64,000 nucleotides of DNA, from positions 226,837 through 290,836 of the forward strand of contig JAJUFP010000001.1 in the NCBI GenBank assembly GCA_029263715.1. Reading direction: 5' to 3'. Positions 43,145 through 51,092 of the stretch are shown here, in pieces (position 1 is the first letter of the stretch; every line of letters begins with the position of its first letter). The translations under genes were made by a program, and so were the position numbers. The notes under the pieces are model-generated. The model was given only the letters and a program-made list of their open reading frames with translations. It ran no database searches and was not told the origin of the DNA. The stretch is from Nitrososphaera sp. Lineage in GTDB: Archaea > Thermoproteota > Nitrososphaeria > Nitrososphaerales > Nitrososphaeraceae.

Positions 43145-43798
43145 ATGCCTGAACGTGCTGTCAAGATCTCCATTGGCAAGATAACACTGGAAGGGGATCT
43201 TGTCATACCAAAAAATGCCCCTGGCATCGTGCTGTTTGCCCATGGAAGTGGGAGCAGCCGGCACAGCTCAAGAAACCGCTACGTGGCAAGGGTTCTTCAG
43301 GACGCTGGCCTTTCAACGCTGCTGTTCGACTTGTTGACAAGGGAGGAAGAAGCCGTCGACCAGTACACCATGCATCTGCGGTTTGACATCCCACTTTTGG
43401 CACAGCGGCTGGCCGGCGCAACGAAATGGATCTTGGAAAATGAGGATACCAAACATCTTGGTGTGGGGTATTTCGGAGCCAGCACCGGCGCGGCCGCTGC
43501 CCTTGTGGCGGCTGCGGCAAACCCTGCTCCCGTAAGGGCAGTAGTCTCGAGGGGTGGCCGGCCAGACCTGGCCGCCGACGCGCTTCCCCGCGTGCAGGCT
43601 CCCACCCTCTTGATAGTGGGCGGCGATGACGAACCGGTCATTGATCTGAACAAAGAAGCGATGAGCAAGATGAAGGCAGAATGCAAACTTGTTATTGTTC
43701 CGGGAGCCACGCACCTCTTCGAAGAGCCCGGAAAGTTGGAGGAGGTAGCCGTCCTTGCAAGGGACTGGCTCAGCCAGCATCTGCGCCGGCAGGCATAA
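43145..43798 (+). CDS. Dienelactone-hydrolase-like alpha/beta hydrolase
   Basis: A 217-aa alpha/beta hydrolase. The nucleophile Ser113 is in GYFGASTGAAAA, Asp161/162 in VGGDDEPV and His190 in GATHLFE. In several bacteria this hydrolase is fused to the phosphoribosyltransferase represented here by 45027-45716, so the two may share a function; that function is not known. It is convergent with the adenosine-specific kinase gene (4 bp between stops). Confidence 0.85.
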   Translation: MPERAVKISIGKITLEGDLVIPKNAPGIVLFAHGSGSSRHSSRNRYVARVLQDAGLSTLLFDLLTREEEAVDQYTMHLRFDIPLLAQRLAGATKWILENEDTKHLGVGYFGASTGAAAALVAAAANPAPVRAVVSRGGRPDLAADALPRVQAPTLLIVGGDDEPVIDLNKEAMSKMKAECKLVIVPGATHLFEEPGKLEEVAVLARDWLSQHLRRQA

Positions 43799-43801
43799 TG
43801 G

Positions 43802-44284
43802 TTATTTCTTGTATCCAATGTCTCTTAGGAACTGTTTTCTTTGATGGATCTCTTTTTCGCCCTCAATACCCTTGGGCCTGAAGCCGTCGACTACGCCAAG
43901 TATCGCCCTTCCCTGAGGGGTTTCAGCGACAACCACCTGCACAGGATTGGATGTGGCACAAAACACACTTGCTATCTCTGGCACCTCCTTGAGTCTTGGC
44001 AGCACATTGATGGGGTATGCGTCCTTTATCAGTATCAGAAGGCTGTGACCTGCCCCGATAGTGTAGATGTGGTCTGCTGCAAGGCCTTCAAGTTCCTTGT
44101 CGTTGCCGTCATGCCTGACAAGGCAGGGCCCGCTGGCCTCGCAGAACGCGATTCCAAATTTTATGCCGGGGACGCAATTGACCATGCATTCAAAAACATC
44201 CTCGACTGTCTTGATAAAGTGGCTCTGGGCCAGTATCAGCTGAACTCCTTCTGGTGGTTTTATCTCTACACTGTGAAATTCCAT
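43802..44284 (-). CDS. Adenosine-specific kinase-family protein
   Basis: A 160-aa protein matching the archaeal adenosine-specific kinase family (formerly DUF355): MVNCVPGIKFGIAFCEASGP, HIYTIGAGHSLLILIKDAYP and VCQVVVAETPQGRAILGVVDG-like blocks are typical. Members phosphorylate adenosine to AMP. ATG 44284 is chosen: GCTTAAATCG at about 44307-44315 (reverse) gives a leaderless start, with the perfect palindrome 44328-44341 about 13 bp further upstream. Confidence 0.85.
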   Translation of the reverse strand: MEFHSVEIKPPEGVQLILAQSHFIKTVEDVFECMVNCVPGIKFGIAFCEASGPCLVRHDGNDKELEGLAADHIYTIGAGHSLLILIKDAYPINVLPRLKEVPEIASVFCATSNPVQVVVAETPQGRAILGVVDGFRPKGIEGEKEIHQRKQFLRDIGYKK

Positions 44285-44327
44285 TGAACAAGTATCGTGT
44301 CGCTGCGATTTAAGCAACATGCACGGT

Positions 44328-44341
44328 TGCAATGCATTGCA
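44328..44341. promoter_or_regulatory. Perfect TGCA palindrome between adenosine kinase-like and small basic genes
   Basis: TGCAATGCATTGCA, a fully self-complementary 14-mer and exact TGCA-N6-TGCA. Lies about 13 bp from TATA boxes on both sides (44307-44315 and 44353-44361). Confidence 0.75.
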
Positions 44342-44386
44342 GTATGTTCTTATACGATAAATAAGGTAGAGTGGTGTGTTTGCACA

Positions 44387-44554
44387 ATGACAAAGAAAAG
44401 CTTGGTAGATGAATCACGCCTGTCACCGGAAGAGGCCAAGGATATGGAGCTGGACGAGCAGCCAAAGCCAACCCGAAAAGAGGGAAGGTCCACGACCCCG
44501 TCGCCAGAATCGACTGCGCACAAGAAAATGAAGGGCACAAGAAAGAACCGGTAA
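44387..44554 (+). CDS. Small charged protein (55 aa)
   Basis: A short, hydrophilic, probably disordered protein: acidic first half (ESRLSPEEAKDMELDEQPK) and basic end (HKKMKGTRKNR). ATG 44387 lies about 27 bp after GATAAATAA. Followed 11 bp later by a Usp gene, so it is the promoter-proximal member of a two-gene unit. Function unknown. Confidence 0.65.
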   Translation: MTKKSLVDESRLSPEEAKDMELDEQPKPTRKEGRSTTPSPESTAHKKMKGTRKNR

Positions 44555-44565
44555 CAAGATGCAAA

Positions 44566-45030
44566 TTGAGTTACAGAACAATTCTTGTTCCCTACGATGG
44601 ATCCAAGCCCTCAGACGATGCCCTTGACCGGGCAATCGAACTTGCAAGCAGCATAAAAGAAAGCCGCATCGTGCTTGTCTACGTAGTTGAAGAGATTTCT
44701 TTTCCGCTAAGCAAGTACTCGCTGCGGCTGCCTTCCAACAAGACGATAAAGGAGAACCTAGAAAGGCTATACGGGGCCATGGAAAAGGACGGCCTTGAAA
44801 CCCTTGAAAAGAAAAAGCAGCAGTGCGAGGCCGCCGGTGTGCCGGCAAAAGTCCTGGTGCTTCGAGGCCGGCCTGCAGAACAGATCATATCCTGCGTGGA
44901 GCAGGAAAAGGCCGATCTTGTGGTGATGGGAAGCACGGGACTTTCGGGAATCTCAAAACTCAAGACCCTGGGCAGCGTCTCACGTAAACTTTCAGAACGC
45001 CTTTCCTGCCCTGTGATAATCGTGCATTAA
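44566..45030 (+). CDS. Universal stress protein (UspA family)
   Basis: A 154-aa Usp domain: ILVPYDGSKPSDDALDRAIE at the start, VMGSTGLSGISKLKTLGSVS as the ATP loop. Start TTG 44566. Its stop TAA shares TTAA (45027-45030) with the stop of the convergent phosphoribosyltransferase. Confidence 0.92.
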   Translation: MSYRTILVPYDGSKPSDDALDRAIELASSIKESRIVLVYVVEEISFPLSKYSLRLPSNKTIKENLERLYGAMEKDGLETLEKKKQQCEAAGVPAKVLVLRGRPAEQIISCVEQEKADLVVMGSTGLSGISKLKTLGSVSRKLSERLSCPVIIVH

Positions 45031-45716
45031 GCCGTGCCGGGTCTGTACTTGCTCATTATCTCTACAACTTCTTCGTCGCTGACCTGTGTGAAATCATGGT
45101 AGAACTCGCCCACCGCGCCAAAGATGGCCGGTGAGTGCAAGACCATCACCTCGCCGGCTACCTGCTTTAGCGCAAACACTGTCTCCCTTGGACCAACGGG
45201 TATGGCCACTATCAGCCTCTTCAGTCGCTGGTTTTTTAGCCAGTTTATGGCTGCAAACATGGTCGCTCCAGTGGCAATGCCGTCATCTACCAGTATTACC
45301 ACCCTGCCTTCAAGGTGGTATTCCTTGCTTCCCCTGAACCTGCCAAGGCGGCGCTCTATTTCTTGCATCTTTTCTGTTATCTGATCGCTGATGTATTTGC
45401 TTGAGACTCCCAGCATTCTGATTATGTCCGTGTTGGGGAAAAAACTTCCGTCATGCATGACTGCGCCGATAGCCAGTTCCGGGTTTTCAGGCGCCCCTAT
45501 CTTTTTTGATACAATGACATCCAGATCTGCGTTCAGGCGGGACGCTATTTCGTCTCCGGTGACTACGCCGCCCCTTGGGATTGCTAAAACTACCGGCCTT
45601 TCTTCTTCAAAAAGGGGTGAATACTTTTCCTTGAGTTTCTCTGCCAAAAGGACCGCAGCCTCTCTTCTGTCATTGAAGATCAGCCGCCGATACGGGTTGT
45701 CGCCGTCTGTTTTCAT
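45027..45716 (-). CDS. Phosphoribosyltransferase-family protein
   Basis: A 229-aa type I PRTase. The PRPP-binding motif VVILVDDGIATGATM (about residues 132-146) is intact; VLAIPRGGVVTGDEIA and DLDVIVSKKIGAPENPELAIG are typical of the subfamily that is often fused to a dienelactone hydrolase in bacteria. The natural base is unknown. ATG 45716; TTTTAAAATAAAG at about 45754-45764 (reverse) with the palindrome 45772-45785 beyond it. Confidence 0.88.
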   Translation of the reverse strand: MKTDGDNPYRRLIFNDRREAAVLLAEKLKEKYSPLFEEERPVVLAIPRGGVVTGDEIASRLNADLDVIVSKKIGAPENPELAIGAVMHDGSFFPNTDIIRMLGVSSKYISDQITEKMQEIERRLGRFRGSKEYHLEGRVVILVDDGIATGATMFAAINWLKNQRLKRLIVAIPVGPRETVFALKQVAGEVMVLHSPAIFGAVGEFYHDFTQVSDEEVVEIMSKYRPGTA

Positions 45717-45771
45717 GATTTCACTTCGTTTTACTAATCGATAACGACTCCCTTTATTTTAAAAGTATGTA

Positions 45772-45785
45772 TGCACTGAATTGCA
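45772..45785. promoter_or_regulatory. TGCA-N6-TGCA palindrome between PRTase and NAPRTase
   Basis: TGCACTGAATTGCA, exact match. TATA-like TTAAATAAT (about 45800-45808) lies about 16 bp on the NAPRTase side. Confidence 0.68.
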
Positions 45786-45858
45786 GCAGATTCCAATTTG
45801 TTAAATAATGAGCCAATATGCTACCTGTCATGCCTGTCACTGGAAGGTGTGCATTGAA

Positions 45859-47229
45859 ATGAATCCTTCAAAATTAATGCTGTCAGAGAATGAACTGGCC
45901 CTTGCTACTGATTTTTATGAACTGACCATGGCCGCGGCCTACTTTAATGCCGGCCATCTGGATAGGCAGGCAGTATTTGAGGCCTTTGTGCGCAAGTTAC
46001 CGCGCAACCGCTCGTACATGGTTGCTGCCGGCCTAGAGCAGATACTGGAGTACGTACGCAACCTGACTTTTACCGAAGATCAGATATCCTACCTGCAGTC
46101 TCTGGATACATTCAAGCAAGTGCCAGGCAGGTTCTTTGACTACCTTCGCAGGTTCAGGTTCACCGGCGATATCTGGGCCGTAGACGAAGGAACAGTGCTT
46201 TTCCCAAACGAGCCGTTCATCCGAGTCGAAGCACCAATAGTCGAGGCCCAGATCCTTGAAACCTACCTGCTGTCGGTGATGAACTTTGAGAGCCTGATAT
46301 CTACAAAGGCCTCGCGTACCGTAAACGCGGCCGGGGGCCGCGACGTCGTCGAGTTTGGTTCTCGGCGCGCCCATGGGCCGCACGCCGCGCTACTTGCAGC
46401 CCGGGCCAGCTTTGTTGGCGGCTGCGTGGGCACCTCAAACACCCTCGCAGCTTACAAGCTGGACATTCCTGCCTTTGGCACCATGGCGCACTCCTTTGTC
46501 ATGAACTTTGAAAACGAGCTGGACGCTTTTACCGAATTCAACAAGGTGTTTAGCCACGGCTTTCTTTTAGTGGATACCTACGACACGATTGAGGCAGTCA
46601 AAAAGATAGTCCAGGCCAGGATTCCAGCAGCCGGGATAAGGCTTGATAGCGGCGACCTGCACTTTCTGAGCGTCGAATCCAGGCGGATTCTTGACGCGGC
46701 AGGCTACACCAATTCCAAGATAATGGCAAGCGGCGACCTGAACGAACACATCATAAAGGATCTGATCGACAGGGGGGCACCGATAGATGTCTTTGGGGTT
46801 GGAACAGAACTGGTCACATCAAGGGACGACCCAGCCATGAATGGCGTGTACAAGCTGACTGCCATAAAGGTTCCAACCACGGAAGGCAAGTACAAAGTCC
46901 TGCACAGGATAAAGACAAGCCCTGGAAAAAAGACGCATCCGGGACCAAAACAGGTGTTTCGGATAGTGGAAAATGCCGCGATAAAGACCGACATCGTAGG
47001 TTTTGAAGATGAACCGGCGCCTGAAAATTCAACACCTCTGCTAAAAAAATACATGGAGGCTGGCCGGGTTGTTCGTCAACTGCCATCGCTAAAGGAAATC
47101 CAGCGATTACACAAAGAGCAGATCAAGATGCTGCCCGGCGAGTTTACCGACCTTGACGTTACAATGAACGACTTTCCGGTAAGGTTCAGTGACAGGCTTG
47201 AAGCTGCCACCCAGCAATTCAAAGTGTAA
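45859..47229 (+). CDS. pncB: Nicotinate phosphoribosyltransferase
   Basis: A 456-aa enzyme joining nicotinate to PRPP to give nicotinate mononucleotide in NAD salvage. TDFYELTMAAAYFNAGH is the family N-terminus; EFGSRRAHGPHAALLAARAS holds the catalytic His region, and GIRLDSGDL, KIMASGDLNE and DVFGVGTELVTS form the phosphoribosyl-binding half. ATG 45859 is preferred over the in-frame ATG 45808, which would overlap the TATA region. Operon with nicotinamidase 40 bp downstream. Confidence 0.93.
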   Translation: MNPSKLMLSENELALATDFYELTMAAAYFNAGHLDRQAVFEAFVRKLPRNRSYMVAAGLEQILEYVRNLTFTEDQISYLQSLDTFKQVPGRFFDYLRRFRFTGDIWAVDEGTVLFPNEPFIRVEAPIVEAQILETYLLSVMNFESLISTKASRTVNAAGGRDVVEFGSRRAHGPHAALLAARASFVGGCVGTSNTLAAYKLDIPAFGTMAHSFVMNFENELDAFTEFNKVFSHGFLLVDTYDTIEAVKKIVQARIPAAGIRLDSGDLHFLSVESRRILDAAGYTNSKIMASGDLNEHIIKDLIDRGAPIDVFGVGTELVTSRDDPAMNGVYKLTAIKVPTTEGKYKVLHRIKTSPGKKTHPGPKQVFRIVENAAIKTDIVGFEDEPAPENSTPLLKKYMEAGRVVRQLPSLKEIQRLHKEQIKMLPGEFTDLDVTMNDFPVRFSDRLEAATQQFKV

Positions 47230-47269
47230 GCAGAAATACTAATTATTTGCCCTTGCCAAAATATAGCGA

Positions 47270-47848
47270 TTGGCCAGACAAACTAGGGCGGACAGTCCAA
47301 GGTACGCAATCCTTGTAGTTGACATGCTCAACGACTTTGTGCACGGCAAGCTAAAGTGTGCAAGGGCAAGCAGGATAATCCCAAACATCCAGGCCCTGCT
47401 TGACGCAGCGAGAAAAAAAGGAATCCCTGTGTTCTTTTGCAGCGACGAGCACCTCCCAATAGACACCTATGAAATGAAGATCTGGGGGCCGCACGCCATG
47501 AAGGGCACGGAGGGCGCGATGGTGATAAAAGAGCTCAAGCCTGCCAAGGAAGACTTTGTGGTCCCAAAAAGGGCCTACAGCGCGTTTGACGGGACCGGCC
47601 TTGACAAGGCGTTAAAAGGCGTATATGACGGCAGGGGGGCAAACGCTGTTATCATAACCGGACTTCACACCAACATCTGCGACAGGCATACTGCATACGA
47701 TGCCTTTGTGAGGGGGTTTGAGATCATCGTCGCCGAGGATGGCGTGGATGCCTTAACCGAAGAAGATCATGTCTCCGGCTTGCAGTACATGAAGCAGGTC
47801 TACGGTGCAAAGGTAAAGAAAGTGTCTGAGATAATCAAGAACTTTTAG
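47270..47848 (+). CDS. pncA: Nicotinamidase (isochorismatase family)
   Basis: A 192-aa hydrolase converting nicotinamide to nicotinate, the substrate of the preceding NAPRTase. The catalytic triad is Asp18 (VVDMLNDF), Lys100 (VPKRAYSAF) and Cys137 (HTNICDRHT); metal ligands Asp59, His61 and His75 are in place. Start TTG 47270. With pncB it forms a complete two-step NAD salvage unit under the TGCA palindrome. Confidence 0.9.
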   Translation: MARQTRADSPRYAILVVDMLNDFVHGKLKCARASRIIPNIQALLDAARKKGIPVFFCSDEHLPIDTYEMKIWGPHAMKGTEGAMVIKELKPAKEDFVVPKRAYSAFDGTGLDKALKGVYDGRGANAVIITGLHTNICDRHTAYDAFVRGFEIIVAEDGVDALTEEDHVSGLQYMKQVYGAKVKKVSEIIKNF

Positions 47849-47955
47849 TCTACTTTGAAAACAACGCGGCAAAGTTCTGTCACAAACCAGCAGTTTACAA
47901 ATCCGGGTCTAGTGCATTACATCCGACACCTTAACAAAGGGCTCAGATGTTACCG

Positions 47956-48351
47956 ATGCCATTGGACTATCAGGAAATCTGCAGGGCGATACTGGGCCTT
48001 GACAAGTCTATAAGGTACGTTGGGCTTGCAGATCACCTCGGATCGCTTCTGGAGACCGTGTACCGTGAGGGACTTGTACCGCTTTCTTCCAAGGAGGACA
48101 GTGCCAAGTACACCGAACGTGCGATATATCTGACCGGTGCCGCGTCAGGTGGCTTCAACCCCAAGGTTGGCAAGATGCAATACGTCGTTGGGAGGTATGA
48201 AAACCTGATTCGAGCCACGATCCCGGTCGTCTCGGGAAGTTTTGACAAGTTCTACCTGATGGTGTCATTGGACGTCGGCTCAGACTACATCAGAATCATC
48301 GAGGACAAGATCCTGGGCTTTATCAAAAAGAATAAGAGGATCTTTGACTAG
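47956..48351 (+). CDS. Hypothetical protein (131 aa)
   Basis: A soluble protein with YQEICRAILGLDKSIRYVGLADH at the start and a beta-rich middle (YVVGRYENLIRATIPV), resembling thaumarchaeal proteins related to roadblock/longin-like small folds, but I cannot name it with confidence. Half a palindrome (TGCATTACA at 47913-47921) precedes it. ATG 47956 or 47947. Its stop shares CTAG (48348-48351) with the convergent gene. Confidence 0.7.
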   Translation: MPLDYQEICRAILGLDKSIRYVGLADHLGSLLETVYREGLVPLSSKEDSAKYTERAIYLTGAASGGFNPKVGKMQYVVGRYENLIRATIPVVSGSFDKFYLMVSLDVGSDYIRIIEDKILGFIKKNKRIFD

Positions 48352-48692
48352 CCGTCCTTCTTGCTTTTGACGGGCATTGATTTTACTATCTCTTCAAGTT
48401 CAGTTATCAGGGACTCGACAGACTTCATCTCTGTCAGCGGCCTTATGGACCTGTTGACTAGGGGCATGGATGGCAGCAAAAAGAGGATCTTTTGCAACTC
48501 CTCGTTTGACTCTACATCCAGCACCATGATGCCGCCAGGAGAATCAGCAAAGGCGTACGCGAACTTGAGCTTGCCCTGTTCCCTTAGGTCTTGGTACGTC
48601 ACGAATGTCTGCTGCAGCATCTTCATCTGCGCAACGGCTATGTCCGGCTCGACGAATTCCAGCTTGACCGAATCGATGACGAGGTATAACAT
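48348..48692 (-). CDS. Hypothetical alpha+beta protein (114 aa)
   Basis: Reads like a muconolactone-isomerase/ABM-type ferredoxin fold: MLYLVIDSVKLEFVEPD, then GKLKFAYAFADSPGGIMVLD and EELQKILFLLPSMPL. Such small dimeric barrels have varied functions, so no reaction is assigned. ATG 48692 is preferred over 48725 because the first 11 residues of the longer form are not conserved-looking. Confidence 0.7.
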   Translation of the reverse strand: MLYLVIDSVKLEFVEPDIAVAQMKMLQQTFVTYQDLREQGKLKFAYAFADSPGGIMVLDVESNEELQKILFLLPSMPLVNRSIRPLTEMKSVESLITELEEIVKSMPVKSKKDG

Positions 48693-48770
48693 TGCAAAAA
48701 GTACCGCATGCAGCTGGATAAGCATATCGGTATTGTGGTGTTGTCAAGAATCTGCCCGGATGTACGTCTG

Positions 48771-48953
48771 TTAACGGTACACCAAAACATATAATCTCAG
48801 TTTCTTTTCTATCTCCTCACATAATATCTTAAGTTGGTTCTTGCCTAATTCTTCACTATGCATCTGTCTGTTCATCTCGTTCTCATGTGCGAGTAACTCG
48901 AGGAAAGACATTCTACTGTAATTTTCCTTTACCTCTGCAATTATCTCTTGCAC
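48771..48953 (-). CDS. Hypothetical helical mini-protein (60 aa)
   Basis: Almost entirely helical and Glu-rich (EVKENYSRMSFLELLAHENE ... EELGKNQLKILCEEIEKKL). AT-rich like its neighbour at 48974. No family recognised; could be part of a small transferred segment (48.7-49.6 kb). Confidence 0.5.
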   Translation of the reverse strand: MQEIIAEVKENYSRMSFLELLAHENEMNRQMHSEELGKNQLKILCEEIEKKLRLYVLVYR

Positions 48954-48973
48954 GTGTCATTCTTGCTCATCGA

Positions 48974-49291
48974 TCAAGTATCCGGATAACTTGTCATTTT
49001 TCCATCTTGTATCAAAATCTTGTCCAAATAATAAGGATCAATGGCTTGAGCTGGAGAAGAAAGAATGCCGCTTATTGACTTCAACTTATCTGTATCTACT
49101 GCAATAACAAGAAAAAGGCGATCTGCTTTATCGCATTCCCTGCAATTATAGACTTCCGACGCGTCTATTGTCCTACCAACATGTTTGCCGTCTTGAGTCT
49201 CAACAATCTCAAATCTACCTCTACCCTTATGCAAGATCTTTGCCTTTGTTGCTTTGCCGTCAACCGAAACATGACACCATGAATCTTTCAT
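48974..49291 (-). CDS. Hypothetical protein (105 aa)
   Basis: Begins with a basic beta-like part (MKDSWCHVSVDGKATKAKIL) and has one Cys pair (NCREC). The C-terminus is hydrophilic. AT-rich composition. No recognisable family; upstream of and in the same direction as the 48771 gene with a 20 bp gap. Confidence 0.5.
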   Translation of the reverse strand: MKDSWCHVSVDGKATKAKILHKGRGRFEIVETQDGKHVGRTIDASEVYNCRECDKADRLFLVIAVDTDKLKSISGILSSPAQAIDPYYLDKILIQDGKMTSYPDT

Positions 49292-49603
49292 TAACAGAAA
49301 TGATCCTTATTTGCTGATTTAATGATATTTCCAACTCATATCCAAATCATTTCCAGATGATCTGTATTGTAGGAATAGCTGAATTAAAGGAAATGGGAAC
49401 GGCATTAAAGGTGGATAGAGAAAACCGAAACTTTTCATCACTACGGTGCTTGCTGGGTCCGCGCTTGCGCTTTGAGACGAGTAATGCAAGGAACTGTTCA
49501 AAAAACATCGGATGACCGTCTAACGAAAAGAGTCCATCCGGCGAATTCTTGACAGAACCGGTATTGTCAATGTTATTATTGTGGTGCCTGCAGAGTTCTG
49601 TCC
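49292..49603. other. AT-rich intergenic stretch
   Basis: About 310 bp between the small hypothetical genes and the hemerythrin gene. I see no gene, tRNA or repeat I can support; short ORFs on both strands look like chance. Probably holds the promoters of the flanking divergent genes. Confidence 0.5.
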
Positions 49604-50161
49604 ATGTCTTCGACGGAATCACTGCGCAAGGACCACTTCCTGATAGAAAAGATGATGCGGGCACTCAGTACCACCGCTGACCTGCTGAAGGCCGGCAAGA
49701 CCATCCCGGCCCCGGTGCTTGAGCAGGCCATTGATTTTGTAAAGAACTTTACCAACGTTTGCCACCATGGAAAGGAAGAGACGTCCCTCTTCCCCACGCT
49801 GGAAAAGAACGGCATGCCCAGAGAGGGAGGGCCCATCGCCAGGATGCTCTTTGAGCATGAGATCACAAAACAGCTGGCAGAAAAGATCGAGGCCTCGGCA
49901 AAGGAATACATCCAGACAAACAAGGCCGACGCGCTGATAGCAGACATACGCAGCTACACCGACCATGTGTCGCTGCACCTGAGCAAGGAGAATTTCCGCC
50001 TGTTCATGATGGCAGACATGATCCTTCAGGGAAAGGCTGCGCAGATGAACAAGGAGCTGGCCGAAACAGAGGAAGCAAAGCTAAAGGAATTGGGCAAGAC
50101 CCGCGGCCATTACGAGCAGCTTGCCAATGACTTTGAGGCAGAGATGGTACGCAGGGCCTAG
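49604..50161 (+). CDS. Hemerythrin-like protein
   Basis: A 185-aa helical protein with hemerythrin His/Glu ligands: RKDHFLIEKM (His10), CHHGKEETSLFP (about 53-64), FEHEITKQ and DHVSLHLSKENFRLF. These can bind a di-iron centre that senses or stores O2, NO or iron. The length matches Hr-like cation-binding proteins such as YtfE/RIC-type domains. The next gene starts 13 bp later. Confidence 0.9.
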   Translation: MSSTESLRKDHFLIEKMMRALSTTADLLKAGKTIPAPVLEQAIDFVKNFTNVCHHGKEETSLFPTLEKNGMPREGGPIARMLFEHEITKQLAEKIEASAKEYIQTNKADALIADIRSYTDHVSLHLSKENFRLFMMADMILQGKAAQMNKELAETEEAKLKELGKTRGHYEQLANDFEAEMVRRA

Positions 50162-50174
50162 GGGCGCACCGGGC

Positions 50175-50573
50175 TTGGCAAGTGAAGAAATACATCAAAA
50201 GCTAAAAGAACTGCACGATTCATACCTGAAGAACAACCCCTACGATGAGGGGGATCCCATCTTTTACCGGATAAACTACCGGCTGGCAGAATCCTTCGCG
50301 CTATCCAAAGAGCAGGCGGCAAGCTATCATGAACTGTACCACAGGGACAATCCCCGGCGCATTTCAGAAGGGTACTGCGATTCATGCGGCAGGGTCGTGG
50401 GCATAATACCAATCATCTACGGCGTTAATGAAGGTGAGATGGAAAGGATGAAGGCAGCAGAAGACGAAGGCCGGCTCATAATTGGCAGTACGGTGGCGGT
50501 AAAATCCGGCAAGATGGCCATGTTTGGCTGCAAGGTCTGCAGAACTCCGCTGCCCAAGTACGGTGCATGTTAG
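50175..50573 (+). CDS. Hypothetical zinc-binding protein (132 aa)
   Basis: Starts at TTG 50175; the longer ORF would overlap the hemerythrin gene. N-terminal helical part, then CDSCGRVVGIIPIIYGVNEG and a C-terminal CKVCRTPLPKYGAC: two Cys pairs likely binding zinc. Probably in an operon with hemerythrin. No named family. Confidence 0.65.
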   Translation: MASEEIHQKLKELHDSYLKNNPYDEGDPIFYRINYRLAESFALSKEQAASYHELYHRDNPRRISEGYCDSCGRVVGIIPIIYGVNEGEMERMKAAEDEGRLIIGSTVAVKSGKMAMFGCKVCRTPLPKYGAC

Positions 50574-50612
50574 CATCGAAAAGTTGTTATTCTATGCCAG
50601 CGGCGTATTGCT

Positions 50613-51053
50613 GTGCACAGCGCCGTCAGCACCGGGGTCTCCTTTGCCATACTGATAGGTGTGGTGGGCTTCTCCTTCTACTATGTTGGAGCAAACCCTC
50701 CCGAGCTGCCGCAGGAGCCATGGGTGGGGATCACTGGCACCCTTGTCACGCCGGCGATTGCCAATGAAATCGGACTGAGCGAGGCTAGGGGCTTTCTGAC
50801 AATAACTGTAGAGCCTCAAAGCCCTGCTGATAAGGCCGGTCTGAGAGGGGGCAGCCGGCCCGTAGACATTGGTGGAGAGCAAATACTGGTCGGTGGCGAC
50901 GTGATACTCAGCATAAACGGAAACCCAATTTTCAGTGAGGATGACATCACGCAGTCCATGCAGGGCAAGGGGGTGGGCGATACCATCAAGCTGACTATTT
51001 CTCGGGGAGGCGCCATCCAGGACGTTTCTTTGGTGCTAGAACCAAAACCATAA
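50613..51053 (+). CDS. Membrane-anchored stand-alone PDZ-domain protein
   Basis: A 146-aa protein with an N-terminal membrane helix (about 8-25) and one PDZ domain (about 40-143): EPWVGITGTLVTPAIANEIG, then GGDVILSINGNPIFSEDDI. It closely resembles the PDZ part of the HtrA protease at 19903-21105 (HPWVGISG, GGDIVLELDGN), so it looks like that protein without its protease domain. It could bind substrate C-termini for the protease. Start GTG 50613. Confidence 0.88.
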   Translation: MHSAVSTGVSFAILIGVVGFSFYYVGANPPELPQEPWVGITGTLVTPAIANEIGLSEARGFLTITVEPQSPADKAGLRGGSRPVDIGGEQILVGGDVILSINGNPIFSEDDITQSMQGKGVGDTIKLTISRGGAIQDVSLVLEPKP

Positions 51054-51092
51054 GTTTTCAGCTTTAATAGATACCTGCAAACTACAAACCGT

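Noticed and set aside
47913-47926. TGCATTACATCCGA as a regulon site
   Set aside because: Only one half-site is intact; kept as a note in the downstream gene.
49347-49664. 105-aa reverse-strand ORF
   Set aside because: Overlaps the start of the hemerythrin gene on the opposite strand and shows no protein-like pattern.
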